Assembly (NCBI GenBank): GCA_031276675.1 | Contig: JAISMO010000158.1 | Location: 1 to 35,380 of the forward strand | Direction of reading: 5' to 3' | Source of the DNA: Tannerella sp. | Lineage (GTDB): Bacteria; Bacteroidota; Bacteroidia; Bacteroidales; Tannerellaceae | Length of the DNA stretch: 35,380 bases | Part shown: positions 33,860 through 35,380 of the stretch, piece by piece | How the letters are laid out: the number at the start of each line of letters is the position of its first letter | Numbering within the stretch: the first letter of the stretch is position 1 | Translations under genes and position numbers: made by a program | Notes under the pieces: model-generated | Seen by the model: the letters and a program-made list of their open reading frames with translations, nothing else | The model's database searches: none | What the model was told of the DNA's origin: nothing

Positions 33860-34633
33860 ATGAAAAAGATATCACATATTGTGCTGGCGATGCCTGTTTT
33901 ATTGATGGCATGTTCGGAAAACAGCACCTTCACCGCTCTGTTTGATGCGGAATGGAATGAAACGGTTGCCGACTATGGCGTGCAGATATGTCATTCGACG
34001 CCGGATGCCATTCTGTATCCGTCTCCCTGGACAAAGGAAATGGAAGAAACATTCGTTATTCCGGATGCAACCATTCAGTCCATGAGTACATGCGGACTGT
34101 TGGATTCCTGGCTCAATCATCCCCGGCGTCAGCAGGGACCCTGGTGTTCTGTGTGTTCTTCCCTGAAGATACGGGGAGTAACCCGTTTCAATGAGATGCT
34201 TGCAAATGACAGGATTGCAATGGAACTGTTGAGCAGAAACGATTGCGTGCCCGTACTTGCTGCAAGATATTTGTCTGTCATCGTGCAAAAAGAGGAAAAA
34301 GCAGGTAAGGTACAATGCCTTGAAATGCTTCTGGCAAATGATGCATGCATATCGGCAATGAACCGGGACGAACGGCGCCGGTTTCTGGTGATGGCTTTAA
34401 AAATGACTGAAAAGGAAACGGGACGGGCCAATGAAACGCGCCATATACTGGTTGGCATCATGAAGGCATTCAATTATACGCCTTTTCTGGAAGAAGCAGC
34501 ATCCGAAAAATATCATCAGTCATTTTTCGAAAATCAGGGAAATGGATTTGACGAGTGGCTGGAAGGGTATACCATTTGCCGTTTTGATGCAGTAGAAAAA
34601 TATGCAAGACAATTTTTGAATGAATCGTTATAG
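33860..34633 (+). CDS. lipoprotein of uncharacterised Bacteroidales family, paralogue 2
   Basis: A 257-residue lipoprotein (signal MKKISHIVLAMPVLLMAC, lipid cysteine 18). It shares the motif order of the gene at 32989: IPDATIQSMSTCGLLDSWLN, then FNEMLANDRIAMELLSRNDC and VLAARYLSVIV. A cysteine-rich patch, GPWCSVCSSLK, is its own. AAAAGGA lies just before the ATG, a possible Shine-Dalgarno. The C-terminal part is helical (DEWLEGYTICRFDAVEKYA). Function is unknown. It is 82 bp downstream of its paralogue and likely co-transcribed. Confidence 0.85.
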   Translation: MKKISHIVLAMPVLLMACSENSTFTALFDAEWNETVADYGVQICHSTPDAILYPSPWTKEMEETFVIPDATIQSMSTCGLLDSWLNHPRRQQGPWCSVCSSLKIRGVTRFNEMLANDRIAMELLSRNDCVPVLAARYLSVIVQKEEKAGKVQCLEMLLANDACISAMNRDERRRFLVMALKMTEKETGRANETRHILVGIMKAFNYTPFLEEAASEKYHQSFFENQGNGFDEWLEGYTICRFDAVEKYARQFLNESL

Positions 34634-34699
34634 ATATAAAAAACAGAAAACTGTAAAAAGAGACAAAGTCAGCAACAGGACGACTGCAATGGACGGCAC

Positions 34700-34715
34700 G
34701 ACCGGTACTCCGGTC
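34700..34715 (+). terminator. palindromic hairpin after paralogue 2
   Basis: GACCGG-TACT-CCGGTC: a perfect 6-bp stem with a 4-nt loop, 66 bp past the lipoprotein stop. There is no T-run. Confidence 0.3.
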
Positions 34716-34775
34716 ACGCAACACATTCATCTGCCTATTTGTGATCATTAACTGAAAGAATTTGGCTGACAGGCG

Positions 34776-34800
34776 AACGGTTTCTAATTTTGGAACCGTT
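34776..34800 (+). terminator. hairpin after paralogue 2
   Basis: AACGGTTTC pairs with GGAACCGTT around a 7-nt AT-rich loop: nine pairs including one G-T. There is no T-run after it, so its role as a terminator is uncertain. Confidence 0.4.
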
Positions 34801-35037
34801 TACTGAAACGAAACATGAAGAATGGCTGTTATTATGGAGACAATTTTTCTATTTGATATGATTTGCCTGATGGCAGGTATTTCGTCCGTCTGCCGGCTGA
34901 TTGGCCGGTTGCCGGAAGATTCGGCAGACATTTGTGTGCCGGACGGCAGCAGAACCCTATCCGGGCGACTGTCCGATGCAAATGAACCCGTTATTCAATC
35001 GATTTTCAGACCCGCCGCACGCAACGGCGTTTCACAT

Positions 35038-35065
35038 CGCCCCCGTTACCGGTTTAACGGGGGCG
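35038..35065 (+). promoter_or_regulatory. GC-rich hairpin upstream of the last lipoprotein gene
   Basis: CGCCCCCGTTA (35038-35048) pairs perfectly with TAACGGGGGCG (35055-35065) around a 6-nt loop. It ends 54 bp before ATG 35120. CTTTT follows 13 bp later. It may be an upstream terminator or an element in the leader. Confidence 0.55.
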
Positions 35066-35119
35066 TCACCCGAAGGCTTTTAACAAATTCGATTATAAAC
35101 AAAATAAAAACAGATGATT

Positions 35120-35380
35120 ATGAAAACATATAAGATATATGAAACCTTTCTCCGGGGGAAGAAACGTTTGTGCCCTGTGCCACTCCTGCTTGTGGTTGGC
35201 GTGCTGATATGCTGCGGCTGCAAGGATGAACTTTCCATTCCCGTTCCTCTGGCTGGCACCAAATGGAAACTGGCAGGCATTGTGGATATGGAAACAGGCG
35301 CACTGAGAGAACTGGAACCGAAAGATTGTGCCGGGTGCTACACGCTTGTTTTCGATTCGGATCATACCGCTTCGGGATGC
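35120..35380 (+). CDS. lipoprotein, 5' part only, runs off the window
   Basis: The first 87 residues of a lipoprotein. ATG 35120 (MKTYKIYETFLRGKKRLCPV) is preferred; ATG 35114 would add two residues. A hydrophobic segment (PLLLVVGVLI) ends in CCGC, so the lipid cysteine is among residues 31-34, probably 34. The mature part begins KDELSIPVPLAGTKWKLAGI and continues VDMETGALRELEPKDC, CYTLVFDSDHTASGC. From memory, a GTKWKLxGIVDxxTG...ELEPKDC block occurs in lipoproteins with a META- or lipocalin-like beta fold in Bacteroidales. No function is known. It is on the same strand as the two paralogues but separated by 486 bp. Confidence 0.8.
   Translation, partial: MKTYKIYETFLRGKKRLCPVPLLLVVGVLICCGCKDELSIPVPLAGTKWKLAGIVDMETGALRELEPKDCAGCYTLVFDSDHTASGC

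Larger units (their letters stand above)
34634..35119. other. intergenic stretch with three hairpins
   Basis: A 103-codon frame at 34822-35133 has a hydrophobic start but no recognisable content, spans a strong stem and overlaps the next gene, so I do not call it. Stems at 34700-34715, 34776-34800 and 35038-35065 suggest terminators and a structured leader for the gene at 35120. Confidence 0.55.

Noticed and set aside
34822-35133. 103-residue plus-strand open frame with hydrophobic start
   Set aside because: It has no recognisable content, spans a strong GC hairpin and overlaps the start of the better-supported lipoprotein gene.

Overview
The window looks like a chromosomal segment of a Bacteroidales bacterium that uses a type IX secretion system (T9SS), perhaps Tannerellaceae or Porphyromonadaceae. 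Evidence from the sequence: TAnnTTTG promoter words and few Shine-Dalgarno sites, a PorG-uppS-bamA block, gldD and gldE, a protein with a T9SS-type C-terminal sorting domain, a GH92 mannosidase, a TonB-dependent receptor and many lipoproteins. I cannot name the species. I saw no tRNA, rRNA, CRISPR array, transposase or phage gene.

Layout. 1-5.4 kb: glyA (+), a conserved protein of unknown function (-), and a secreted GH92 mannosidase (+), followed by an intergenic stretch with a 17-bp inverted repeat and a 23-bp tandem array. 5.4-9.6 kb (-): porG-like gene, uppS, bamA. 9.7-12.3 kb (-): a lipoprotein with a propeller-like C-terminal part, and ribD. 12.3-14.4 kb (+): prmC, recX and comF, overlapping. 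14.4-18.2 kb (-): rfbD, prfC and a radical SAM protein linked to DNA repair or modification. 18.5-24.4 kb (-): a tight five-gene operon of T9SS-exported surface protein, TrmO-like protein, lipoprotein, periplasmic binding protein and TonB-dependent receptor. This is the best candidate for an undescribed uptake system. 24.4-25.2 kb: a gene-free stretch with hairpins, a heptad repeat and a 12-copy 20-bp array. 25.2-29.4 kb (-): mutY, ssb, gldE, gldD and a phosphopantetheinyl transferase. 29.5-31.6 kb (+): HU, a 29-residue bS22/mS38-like protein, a strong terminator, and rng. 31.7-35.4 kb (+): a secreted esterase, a probable small pseudogene, two related lipoproteins and the start of a third lipoprotein that runs off the window.

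How the parts fit. Envelope biogenesis is a recurring theme: BamA inserts outer membrane barrels, UppS makes the lipid carrier for wall and surface glycans, PorG/GldD/GldE belong to or associate with T9SS and gliding machinery, and the 18.5-24.4 kb operon encodes a likely cargo of that machinery. Three tandem arrays (5237-5340, 18287-18447, 24961-25200) each lie within about 50 bp of the 3' end of a leftward operon. Two of them repeat a small hairpin in nearly every unit, which suggests a shared role at transcript ends.
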